From positions 1 through 8,825 of the forward strand of contig CAYNFS010000021.1 of assembly GCA_964396685.1 (NCBI GenBank): 8,825 nucleotides of DNA. The letters run 5' to 3'. A program made the position numbers and the translations under genes. The notes beneath the pieces are model-generated. The model was not told the origin of the DNA, ran no database searches, and worked only from the letters and a program-made list of their open reading frames with translations. This document shows, in pieces, positions 1-7,200 of the stretch; within the stretch, counting starts at the first letter, position 1, and every line of letters starts with the position of its first letter. The DNA comes from CAYNFS01 sp964396685 (GTDB lineage: Bacteria; Patescibacteriota; Doudnabacteria; UBA920; 2-01-FULL-46-14).

Positions 1-3000
1 CGACTCTCGTGGTCAATGCCAATGAGAACCGGGTAGGGATAGGGACAGATGCTCCGACCACGACCCTGGGGGTCTTGGGAGCTTCAAGGTTTAATGGAGG
101 TGTGACGATTACCGGAGGCTTGACTCTTAATAACTTTACTGCCAACTGTAATGGTTCGGCCAATGGGGGAGCGCTCACCACAGACGGCTCGGGAAACATC
201 ATCTGCACTGATGATGATTCCACAGGAGGCGGCGGTTCCCCTGGAGCCTGGGAGACCCTCTTTACCAATGCTTTGACTCCGACCTCCAGTACCGCCGGCA
301 TCTTTGTGCGAGCCAGCTCGACCTTTGACAGCACGCTAAGGGTCAATGGGGCTTTGAGCGTAACTACACCTTCTGCGACTTCGACTTTTGCCTGGAGTAC
401 TGTCTTTGACACAACCGACAATCTTTTGACAATCAATGCCAATGAGAACCGAATTGGGATTGGGACCAATAGCCCAACTTCCACCCTCTCAATATTAGGC
501 AAGACCACTGGCAGTGGTGCTACGGCCATCGCTGGGGTCCATGAGAATTTGTTCTTAACCAATTCCACCGCTTCTGGCTCACAGTTTGGCAACCGCATGA
601 TCGCCACGGTTGACGGCACAGCGGCCGGCTCTGGAATCGGCCAATTTATTAGAATGATTGATAATACCGCTTTGGCCAATACGGTCCGTGGCATTGAGGT
701 TCAGGCTTTCTCTGGACCAAATACCGCCGGAGAAAATACGGCGATAGCAGGCTTTGGAAAAACTTTTGGAGTTTACGGGGCGACCACCGGAGAAGCCGGA
801 GCCGTTTCAATTCCTGCGGGAGTATATGCCGATCTGGATAACGGTGCCGCTCCCACTGCGGGCAATGCTCTGCGGGCTTTCACCAATAATGCCACTACGG
901 CCAATCTGGTTTACTTTCTGCACGACACTTCTGCCTATTCCGGCACGACTCTGCTTATGAATATGGCCAATGGATCCGGCTCTTTCACGGGCTTGTTCAT
1001 GGACCTGCAGGTAAACGGCTTGAGCCGATTCAGCATCAACAGTTCGGGAGGAGCCAGCATGAATTCGGCAACGACTACGGACACATTGACAGTCGGCGCT
1101 AATTCTTTGGGCCAGCTTTCGGTCACTCAAGGAGCGGCGGGAAGAATCGGTTTGGCTATCCGCGCCGCCTCTTCTCCCACCGCGAATCTCATAGCCTTGC
1201 AAAACGTATCCGGTACTTTTCTGTCCGGCTTTACCGGCGCTGGCGGACTCTTGATGAATGTTGCTTCCGACACGGCTTTAGTGATCCAAGACGGGTCAGG
1301 CGTCAACAAATTTGTCATTGACACTCTGCTTGCCGGCGGAGACGCGGTGGCGACCACAACCAATACTGACAGTTTTGTCGTAGATACCAATACTCTGTTT
1401 GTCAACGCCAACGAAAACGAAGTCGGCATTGGAACTACCAATGGTACCAGCACTTTCACAGTCGTGGGCACCTCGAAATTTATCGGCGCCGCGACCTCGA
1501 CGAACAGCTTTACCTTTACGAACTATTCCGGCTGTACGGCTCTGGAGACCGACGCGAACGGTTTGATGGTCTGTGGCAGTGATGCCGGCGGGGTTCAGGC
1601 CGTAGAGTTTGTCCATGATACCACCACTGAAACATTGTCTGATGCTGACGCGGTTATTCTTGATCCTGCTTCACTTGCCATCACCCTTTCTCAATCCACG
1701 AGTGAAGTTCTTATCATGGTCAATATCACCGTAAATGACGGTTCGGGAACAGGTGACAAGATATACGGGTTTGATGTCATTCGTGGCACGGCGTGTACCG
1801 ATACGGTGGTTGGCGAATTAAACACTCTTTCAACCGGTATTACAAGCACGGGGGCAGATATTAGCGCAGGAGGAGTATTCGTAGATGATCCCGGGGGAGT
1901 CGGCCCTTGGGACTACACCATATGTATGGACGCCGATTCCTCGGCCGGGTCCCCGGATGGAACCACGGTCGCAATTGATCTGACGCTCATGGAAGTTGAT
2001 GATACCGGCGCAGACCTCGCGGAGTTTTACAGCACAAATGACAGCACCATCAGCTCTGGCGATTTAGTCAGTCTTGATCCACAAGTGGAGGCCGGGGTGA
2101 TAAAAACGAGCAAGGCTTATGACCCGCAGGTCTTGGGCGTGATTTCGACCAACCCAGGACTGACCATGGGGGCAGGCGATGTGCAAGCCGAGGCGACGGG
2201 AATGGTCCCGCTTGCGGTTGCGGGGCGGGTGCCGGTAAAGGTATCGGAGGAAAATGGCCAGATTAAGCCGGGCGACTTTTTGACCTCTTCCTCGATTCCT
2301 GGGGTCGCGATGAAAGCTACCAAAGCGGGCCCAGTGATTGGGCAGGCTTTAAGTGATTATTCCGGGGAAGGAATTGGAATGGTTTTGGTTTTTGTTAATA
2401 ACTTTTTCTATCAAGGAGCAGGCCTCGGTGCTAATGGCCAAAATTTCGGCAAACAAACGCTCATCCAGTTCATGGGGCAAACAGGGGAATTTAACGCCAG
2501 CAGCACATTGTCTGACATCTTGACTGACCGGCTTGCCGCGGGCCTTGAGATTATTACTCCCAAAGTTACCACCAGGAGTTTAGCAACCGACGAGGTCAGA
2601 ACATCGCTGGGAAGTGATTTGGCTTTGTTCTTGGATGCGGACGGGAAGTTTGTGATCAATAATACTTCTACAAGCACGGCTTCAACTACTCAGCCGGTGA
2701 TCACTTTTGACAGCCTTGGTAATGCGTTTTTTGCCGGAGATATAACAGCCCAAGGGATAGATGTCCAGAAATTAAACGGCATTGAGCTTATTACCAGCGA
2801 GCTTTCAAATCTTTCTACTGAAGTCGAAAGTTTGGCTGTACCCAAAGAAAGTTATGAAATGTTAAATCTCACGGTGCTGAAAGACTTGCAGGCACAAGGC
2901 AGTCTAGTCGTTTCTGGTGAAGCCAGGTTTGAAAACAAAGTAAGTTTTATAGATACGGTAAAGTTTGCATCTGCAACGGAGTTTACCGGAGACGTAAATC

Positions 3001-4100
3001 TTGCCAGTTTCTTGTATATCCAAAACCAGCAGGGGATTAAGGTTGCGTTCTTTGACCAGCAAGGCAATGCTGATTTTGCAGGCCAACTTAAGGCGGCCAA
3101 ACTGGTGGTGCAAGAACTTGAAGGGCCGCCATTTACGGAGATTGCCGGCACTTTGCAGGCGCTTGCTTCCAGCACGGCCTTATTGGCGACCAGAGTTGAA
3201 GGACTGGCCAGCACGACTCAAGATTTGGCAGGGTCAGTTGCGGCGTTGGACACCAGAATTCAGGCCCTGGAAGGAACGACACAAGTCGCTCTAAATGAAC
3301 TCTTGGCGGCCGACGCCGCAGGATTGACAATTGAAGGACCGGCGATGCTTAAAGGCGGTTTGCTGGTCGATCATATTGCCTCGATTGGCGATCTCATTGC
3401 CTTTGCCTCCGACACATTTTTCATCGGCCGGCCGTACTTTAATTCCGACACGGCGGGATTCGCGCTCATCAAAGAGGGTCAAACGAACGTTGAGGTCGCA
3501 TTCGAACGCGAGTATCTGGAACAGCCGATTGTGAGCGTATCAATGACTTTTGATGAGATTGCCGCGGACTCTTCGAGTCCTCGCAATGACAATGAAAATA
3601 ACGATGTCATTGCGAGCTTTGTTAAGCAATCCCAACTTGTCTTTGAGAGTGATATTCGCTACCTTATAACTCAAAAATCCCCTCGCGGCTTTACAATATT
3701 GTTAAATAAATCTGCCCCCATAGACATCTCCTTCAGCTGGATTGCCTTGGCAGTAAAAGGAGCAAAGACTTTTAGTTCAATACAGACGGCAGCGGAAAGT
3801 ACCCCCTCTTCCTCTCCCCCTATCCAAGGGACAGGGGGAGAAAGTGGGGGGGAGGTGACACCGGGAAGCGAGACCGTCCCTTATTCTTCTCCTCTTGAGG
3901 AGGGACAAGGGGAGGTCGTGGAACCAACCACTTCAAGCACAAGCCCGGAAATTACCAGCGAACCGATAAGCACTGAACCAATCAGCGAACCAACAGTAAG
4001 CAGTGAAGAAACCGCAACGAATGAAACCAGCGAGACGGCTCCGCTTCCCCAAGAGGAAACGGGAACTCCAGAAATTAGCCCTGAACTCGCGGCTCCCTAG
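1..4100 (+). CDS. Large tail-fibre-like surface protein, 5' partial
   Basis: The frame is open from the first complete codon (base 3) to a TAG at 4098-4100, about 1365 codons. The GTG at 9 is not a credible start: it lies inside a VGIGT module whose full version recurs at 417-500, so the true start and any signal peptide are upstream. Order of parts: three VGIGT modules (to about 1490), a possible beta-sandwich (1596-1998), a DLAEFY/GDLVSLDP domain (2004-2418), a beta-rich stalk (2420-3137), a coiled coil (3138-3314), a C-terminal globular domain (3318-3780) and a Ser/Thr/Pro/Glu-rich tail (3781-4097). No catalytic motif or C-terminal membrane helix is visible. The architecture resembles fibrous, probably oligomeric appendage proteins of CPR bacteria and phage tail fibres. 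A role in adhesion is inferred. Three palindromic repeats are embedded near the 3' end. The coding call is very secure; the function is not. Confidence 0.93.
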   Translation, partial: TLVVNANENRVGIGTDAPTTTLGVLGASRFNGGVTITGGLTLNNFTANCNGSANGGALTTDGSGNIICTDDDSTGGGGSPGAWETLFTNALTPTSSTAGIFVRASSTFDSTLRVNGALSVTTPSATSTFAWSTVFDTTDNLLTINANENRIGIGTNSPTSTLSILGKTTGSGATAIAGVHENLFLTNSTASGSQFGNRMIATVDGTAAGSGIGQFIRMIDNTALANTVRGIEVQAFSGPNTAGENTAIAGFGKTFGVYGATTGEAGAVSIPAGVYADLDNGAAPTAGNALRAFTNNATTANLVYFLHDTSAYSGTTLLMNMANGSGSFTGLFMDLQVNGLSRFSINSSGGASMNSATTTDTLTVGANSLGQLSVTQGAAGRIGLAIRAASSPTANLIALQNVSGTFLSGFTGAGGLLMNVASDTALVIQDGSGVNKFVIDTLLAGGDAVATTTNTDSFVVDTNTLFVNANENEVGIGTTNGTSTFTVVGTSKFIGAATSTNSFTFTNYSGCTALETDANGLMVCGSDAGGVQAVEFVHDTTTETLSDADAVILDPASLAITLSQSTSEVLIMVNITVNDGSGTGDKIYGFDVIRGTACTDTVVGELNTLSTGITSTGADISAGGVFVDDPGGVGPWDYTICMDADSSAGSPDGTTVAIDLTLMEVDDTGADLAEFYSTNDSTISSGDLVSLDPQVEAGVIKTSKAYDPQVLGVISTNPGLTMGAGDVQAEATGMVPLAVAGRVPVKVSEENGQIKPGDFLTSSSIPGVAMKATKAGPVIGQALSDYSGEGIGMVLVFVNNFFYQGAGLGANGQNFGKQTLIQFMGQTGEFNASSTLSDILTDRLAAGLEIITPKVTTRSLATDEVRTSLGSDLALFLDADGKFVINNTSTSTASTTQPVITFDSLGNAFFAGDITAQGIDVQKLNGIELITSELSNLSTEVESLAVPKESYEMLNLTVLKDLQAQGSLVVSGEARFENKVSFIDTVKFASATEFTGDVNLASFLYIQNQQGIKVAFFDQQGNADFAGQLKAAKLVVQELEGPPFTEIAGTLQALASSTALLATRVEGLASTTQDLAGSVAALDTRIQALEGTTQVALNELLAADAAGLTIEGPAMLKGGLLVDHIASIGDLIAFASDTFFIGRPYFNSDTAGFALIKEGQTNVEVAFEREYLEQPIVSVSMTFDEIAADSSSPRNDNENNDVIASFVKQSQLVFESDIRYLITQKSPRGFTILLNKSAPIDISFSWIALAVKGAKTFSSIQTAAESTPSSSPPIQGTGGESGGEVTPGSETVPYSSPLEEGQGEVVEPTTSSTSPEITSEPISTEPISEPTVSSEETATNETSETAPLPQEETGTPEISPELAAP
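9..1491 (+). repeat. Three VGIGT modules in the N-terminal part
   Basis: The motif NANEN(R/E)(V/I)GIGT occurs at 15-47, 435-467 and 1404-1436, each preceded by a short hydrophobic strand (LVV, LLTI, LFV) and followed by a Thr/Ser-rich strand such as PTTTLGVLG or TSTFTVVG. The first two copies are close at DNA level, sharing the first 17 bases exactly (aatgccaatgagaaccg); the third is diverged. The spacing is unequal (420 and 969 bases) because a longer Gly/Ala/Asn/Thr-rich stretch, about 500-1380, lies between copies 2 and 3. Similar VGIGT segments mark beta-structured shafts in tail-fibre-like proteins of CPR and phages; that link is from memory. Confidence 0.75.
1596..1998 (+). other. Possible beta-sandwich domain within gene 1
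   Basis: From VEFVHDTTTETLSDAD to VAIDLTLMEVDD the protein alternates short predicted strands with Gly/Asp-rich turns. It has two cysteines, in GTACTDTV and YTICMDAD, which could pair. It reads as a compact beta-sandwich between the VGIGT region and the DLAEFY domain. I do not recognise the family, and the boundaries are approximate. Confidence 0.4.
2004..2418 (+). other. DLAEFY / GDLVSLDP domain within gene 1
   Basis: The segment begins with ADLAEFYSTND (ADLAEFY at 2010-2030) and continues through SSGDLVSLDP, VLGVISTNPGLTMG, AGRVPVKVSEENGQIKPGD, SSSIPGVAMKAT and GMVLVFVNNFF. This pattern of DxAE(Y/F), GDxVxLD, a GVxSxNPG turn and GRVPVKV is common in CPR fibre proteins. It recalls the region around the intramolecular-chaperone or G2-type domains of phage tail fibres, where trimers are matured by self-cleavage. 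Cleavage cannot be claimed here because I see no verified catalytic pair. A role in assembly or oligomerisation is inferred. Confidence 0.55.
2420..3137 (+). other. Beta-rich stalk with two GNA(F/D)FAG motifs
   Basis: This part links the DLAEFY domain to the coiled coil. It contains LAAGLEIITPKVTTRSL and two copies of a short turn-strand motif, GNAFFAGDITA (2718-2738 and on) and GNADFAGQLKA (3063-3083 and on), 345 bases (115 residues) apart. Between them is LSNLSTEVESLAV, which could form a short helix. The alternation of hydrophobic strands and Gly/Asn turns suggests a beta-solenoid or triple-beta shaft. No enzyme motif is seen. Confidence 0.45.
3138..3314 (+). other. Coiled-coil segment within gene 1
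   Basis: About 58 residues run without Pro or clustered Gly and show heptad-like spacing of Leu, Val, Ala and Ile: TLQALASSTALLATRV, then LASTTQDLAGSVAALD, then TRIQALEGTTQVALNELLA. Such a segment before a C-terminal head domain fits a trimerisation stalk, as in tail fibres and trimeric adhesins. The oligomeric state is inferred. Confidence 0.65.
3318..3780 (+). other. C-terminal globular beta domain of gene 1
   Basis: The segment includes GFALIKEGQTNVEVAFEREY, QPIVSVSMTF, DIRYLITQKSPRGFTILLNK and DISFSWIALAVKGAKTFSS. The QPIV...V and GFTI.LN...DI.FSWIA.AVK pattern is one I associate with the C-terminal domain of many CPR fibre proteins, and the layout resembles H-type-lectin-like beta-sandwiches. 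Carbohydrate binding is only a guess. Between FDEI and FESDIRYL the domain carries a stretch encoded by a palindromic repeat (3566-3633), which probably forms a surface loop. Confidence 0.5.
3566..3633 (+). repeat. CATTGCGAG-type palindromic element inside gene 1
   Basis: A perfect 11-bp inverted repeat, CTCGCAATGAC at 3580-3590 and GTCATTGCGAG at 3606-3616, encloses a 15-base loop. Just upstream a second hairpin, GGACTC/GAGTCC (3566-3571 and 3575-3580), has a 3-base loop. Downstream comes aagcaatccc (3624-3633). Together GTCATTGCGAG and AAGCAATCCC match the consensus of a dispersed palindromic repeat common in environmental bacterial genomes, whose translation typically reads VIASEAKQS. Here it is translated in frame as DVIASFVKQSQ. 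The family identification is from memory. Confidence 0.7.
3801..3856 (+). repeat. C-rich/G-rich palindromic element A inside gene 1
   Basis: A run of C-rich sequence is followed by a run of G-rich sequence. The core is a perfect 8-bp stem, CTCCCCCT (3814-3821) with AGGGGGAG (3833-3840), around an 11-base loop. The flanking arms (acccccttc-like and gtgggggggaggt) are imperfectly complementary. It encodes SSSPPIQGTGGESGGEV. It looks like a REP- or MITE-like dispersed palindrome rather than evolved coding sequence. Confidence 0.6.
3883..3916 (+). repeat. C-rich/G-rich palindromic element B inside gene 1
   Basis: A perfect 6-bp stem, CTCCTC (3889-3894) with GAGGAG (3897-3902), has a 2-base loop and is extended by two G-T pairs. 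It is followed by gacaaggggaggtc. It encodes YSSPLEEGQGEVV. Element A has the same orientation and reading frame and gives a comparable peptide (SSP...GxG...GEV), so the two appear to belong to related repeat families. Confidence 0.55.
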
Positions 4101-4126
4101 ACAAAAAGGGAGAGGTGTGTTATAAT
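4098..4126 (+). promoter_or_regulatory. Predicted sigma-70 promoter for gene 2
   Basis: A perfect -10 box TATAAT lies at 4121-4126 and is preceded by TGT, giving an extended -10. Exactly 17 bases upstream is TAGACA (4098-4103), a 5-of-6 match to the -35 consensus. The first three bases of the -35 box are the stop codon of gene 1. Transcription would start near 4132-4134, leaving a leader of about 36 bases before the ATG at 4169. Gene 2 can therefore be transcribed independently of gene 1. Confidence 0.75.
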
Positions 4127-4137
4127 AGGATTAAGCA

Positions 4138-4149
4138 AAATTCGAATTT
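4138..4149. promoter_or_regulatory. 12-base palindrome in the leader of gene 2
   Basis: AAATTCGAATTT is a perfect palindrome a few bases after the predicted transcription start. Its place suits an operator, or a weak 5' hairpin. It is short and A/T-rich, so chance occurrence is possible. No Shine-Dalgarno sequence is seen between it and the ATG; the spacer is A-rich (gaaacaaaaaaacaatcaa). Confidence 0.3.
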
Positions 4150-4168
4150 GAAACAAAAAAACAATCAA

Positions 4169-4267
4169 ATGACAAAGCGAAGCAGGAGTTTGCTATTAGT
4201 CTGGCCGTTGATTTTTATCCTAGTCGGCGGAGTCTTTTTGGCGTCTTCGCCGCAAAAAGCCCAAGCC
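4169..4267 (+). other. Signal peptide of gene 2 product
   Basis: The first residues are MTKRSR (basic), followed by a hydrophobic core LLLVWPLIFILVGGVFLA and a c-region SSPQKAQA. An AQA site before A34 fits signal peptidase I cleavage after residue 33. No lipobox cysteine is present. Export by Sec is the natural reading. Confidence 0.88.
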
Positions 4268-7200
4268 GCGACAGTCATTGTCTATCCCAATGTCAAGCAC
4301 GCCAGCGACACTACGACCGACGATCTGGGAGGCCTGGTTGACAATGATTCCGAATCAGAAAATCCGGACACCTTGTCAGCAGTGAGCACGACGGACAAGG
4401 TTTATACGGTTGACGCCGGCAAAGTGATGTACATAACTGGCTGGGATGTTTCCTCAATTCCGGCCAACACAGCTGTTACCGCAGCAGTCTTGCATTTAGA
4501 ATACGGGGCAGAAGATGCCTATAATCCCAGTCCGGCCGCTGCAATCCGCTACAATAACGGCAGCGGCTTGACCAATACATCAATCACCCCTTCTGATATT
4601 ACCGGCTGGAGCGGGGATCTGACCTATGACTTGCAGCTTCAGGGAGTTGACACCAAAACCGAGCTTGAAAATCTTGACATAGAATTTACGAGCAATGACG
4701 CAGGAGCGGCTGACGCCGTACATTTTGATTATATGTATATTGCGGTTACCTACACCACCTTGGAACAGTCGGCTTACCGCTTTTTTGCCAATGATGCGGC
4801 TTCAACTGATGTGGGCGCGGCTCTTGCAACCCAGGACAATGCCGCTACTCTCACTTCTGACGGCGAGGCTTTCAGGCTTCGAATGCTGGCCCACACAGCG
4901 CCTGCGGGCTGGTCAAATTTTACCGTCGCTTCGTCATCTGATGTCGGATCATATTCGTCTATTTACGCGGTAAACGCCAACACAATTTTTGTAAGCTATC
5001 GAGATACCACTAATTTAGACCTCAAATTCGCCAAATCCACGGACGGCGGGGCGACTTGGCTTCATAAAACTGTGGATTCAACCGGTAGCGTTGGTGCTTA
5101 CACTTCAATTTATGCCACCGATGCCAACACGATTTTCATCAGCTATGCCGACCTTACCAATAGTGACCTCAAATTCGCCAAATCCACGGACGGCGGCGCC
5201 ACTTGGCCGGCGGGGAATATAAAAATAGTGGATGCGAATGCTTTACAAAGCCGCAGTTCAATTTATGCCAGCGACGCCAACACAATCTTCATTGGCTACT
5301 ATGATGAAAGTCTTTACGACCTCAAATTCGCCAAATCCACGGACGGCGGGGCGACCTGGCCGGCCGGGAATATCAAGACTGTAGATGGTTCAACTGACCA
5401 AGTTGGGCTGGAACCTTCCATTTTTGCAACGGATGCCAACACGATTTTTATTAGTTATAGTGATATTACCAACAGCGACCTCAAATTCGCCAAATCCACG
5501 GACGGCGGGGCGACCTGGCCGACAATCATAACCGTGGATTCGACCGGTAGTGTTGGAACAGAGAACTCCATTTATGCCACCGACGCCAACACAATCTTTA
5601 TCAGTTATTATGATTTTACCAACAAGGATCTCAAATTCGCCAAATCCACTGACGGCGGGGCGACTTGGCCGGCCGGGAATATCAAGACCGTGGATTCAGC
5701 AGGTGACGGCGTTGGTCGGTACACCTCTCTTCACGCTCTTGACGCCAACACGATATACATCAGTTACTATGATGGCTCTACAGGTGTCCAGGACCTCAAA
5801 TTCGCCAAATCCACGGACGGCGGCGCCACTTGGCCGACCGGCAATATCGTAACTCTGGATTCAACCGGCAATGTCGGTCAATATACTTCTATTCATGCGA
5901 TTGATGCCAATACTATTTTTATAAGTTATTACGACGTGACTAATCAAAATCTTAAGGTCGCAAAATACGGCGTTTCCGGAGCGTTGCCGCTGCCGTGGAG
6001 CACTGACCTCGTAGATGCGGCAAGTGGAATCTACAGCGTCGGCGACTATTCCTCTATCCACGGCTTGAATGCCAATACGATCTTCGTCAGTTATTATGAC
6101 AGAATAAATAATGATCTCAAATTCGCCAAATCCACGGACGGCGGAGCGACTTGGACCAAGCAAGCTGTAGATACGGCTGGCTATGTAGGCAGATTCAGCT
6201 CAATCTATGCTTTAGATGCCAACACGATCTTTATTTCTTATGAGGCTCAATATGACGCAAGTTCTAACCTAATCGAAGACCTCAAATTCGCCAAATCCAC
6301 GGACGGCGGGGCGACCTGGCCGGCGGGCAACATCAAGACCGTGGATTCAACAGGCATTGTCGGTCAGATGAACTCTCTTTATGCCATCGACGCCAACACG
6401 ATTTTCATTAGTTATAGTGATAATACCAACAGCGACCTCAAATTCGCCAAATCCACGGACGGCGGGGCGACCTGGCCGGCTGGCAACATTAAGACCGTGG
6501 ATTCAACAGGCATTGTCGGTTCAAATACTTCTATCCATGCGGTAGACGCCAACACAATATTCATAAGCTACGATGATTTTACTAACCTTGGTCTCAAATT
6601 CGCCAAATCCACAGACGGTGGTGCCACTTGGCCGGCCGGCAACATTAAGACCGTGGATTCCGGAGGAGAGGTGGATTATCTCTCAATCCGCGCCGCCGAC
6701 GCCAACACGATATTTATCAGTTATGGCAAAGACTATCCTGGTTCAAACGACGACGACCCCAGATTCGCCAAATCCACGGACGGTGGTGCCACTTGGCCGG
6801 CGGGGAATATCAAGGTAATTGATTCAGGAGCTAATGCAACCACTCCTAAATCTCTTCGGATTATTGACGCCAATACGATACTAGTCGCTTACTATGCATC
6901 AGGAGGGGGTCTCAAACTTGCCAAATCCACAGACGGCGGGGCGACCTGGCCGGATATTTATAGCGTAGGAGATTCTACCTTTCAGGCAACCAGCGAAATT
7001 TCTCTCTATGCTGTAGATACCAGCACCGCATTTATAAGTTATTCGGGAAATCCTAATCCGGGAAATTTTAAAGTTGCCAGAACCACGGCCGATACTACAA
7101 AGAATTTCAAGCTCCAGTTTGCCCAAAGAGGAGCGGACAATCTTTGCGACACGAGCTTTACCAATGAGTCTTACGCGGACGTAACTGGCAGTACGGCCAT

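Larger units (their letters stand above)
3781..4097 (+). other. Ser/Thr/Pro/Glu-rich C-terminal tail of gene 1
   Basis: The last 105 or so residues are low-complexity, rich in Ser, Thr, Pro and Glu, with short imprecise repeats such as EPISTEPISEP and ETATNETSETAP. It ends in SPELAAP with no hydrophobic anchor, LPxTG-like sorting signal or basic tail. It is probably disordered. The first third is encoded by two G/C-rich palindromic elements. Confidence 0.7.

Noticed and set aside
9..11. GTG as the start codon of gene 1
   Set aside because: It lies within a repeat module whose fuller copy extends further upstream, has no ribosome binding site in view, and would leave the product without a signal peptide.
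807..1616. Several minus-strand open frames of 63-131 codons opposite gene 1
   Set aside because: They overlap one another and a clearly coding plus-strand frame, and show no recognisable domain or ribosome binding site.
2004..2418. Self-cleaving peptidase activity in the DLAEFY domain
   Set aside because: The similarity to tail-fibre chaperone regions is partial and from memory. No Ser/Lys or Asn/Glu catalytic pair can be verified.
3801..3856. Rho-independent terminator at the C-rich/G-rich hairpin
   Set aside because: It lies 245 bases inside gene 1, is followed by G-rich sequence with no T-tract, and the frame continues through it.
5018..6949. Regularly spaced near-identical 42-base blocks that might be read as a CRISPR array
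   Set aside because: The blocks keep one reading frame, encode the Asp-box motif, and the intervening 105-123 bases are related coding sequence, not unique spacers. No cas gene is present.
4919..7099. Calling gene 2 a sialidase because of its Asp boxes
   Set aside because: Asp boxes are structural and occur in many non-enzymes. I see no FRIP motif, arginine triad or Tyr/Glu nucleophile pair, and the blade sequence is too uniform for an active-site ring.
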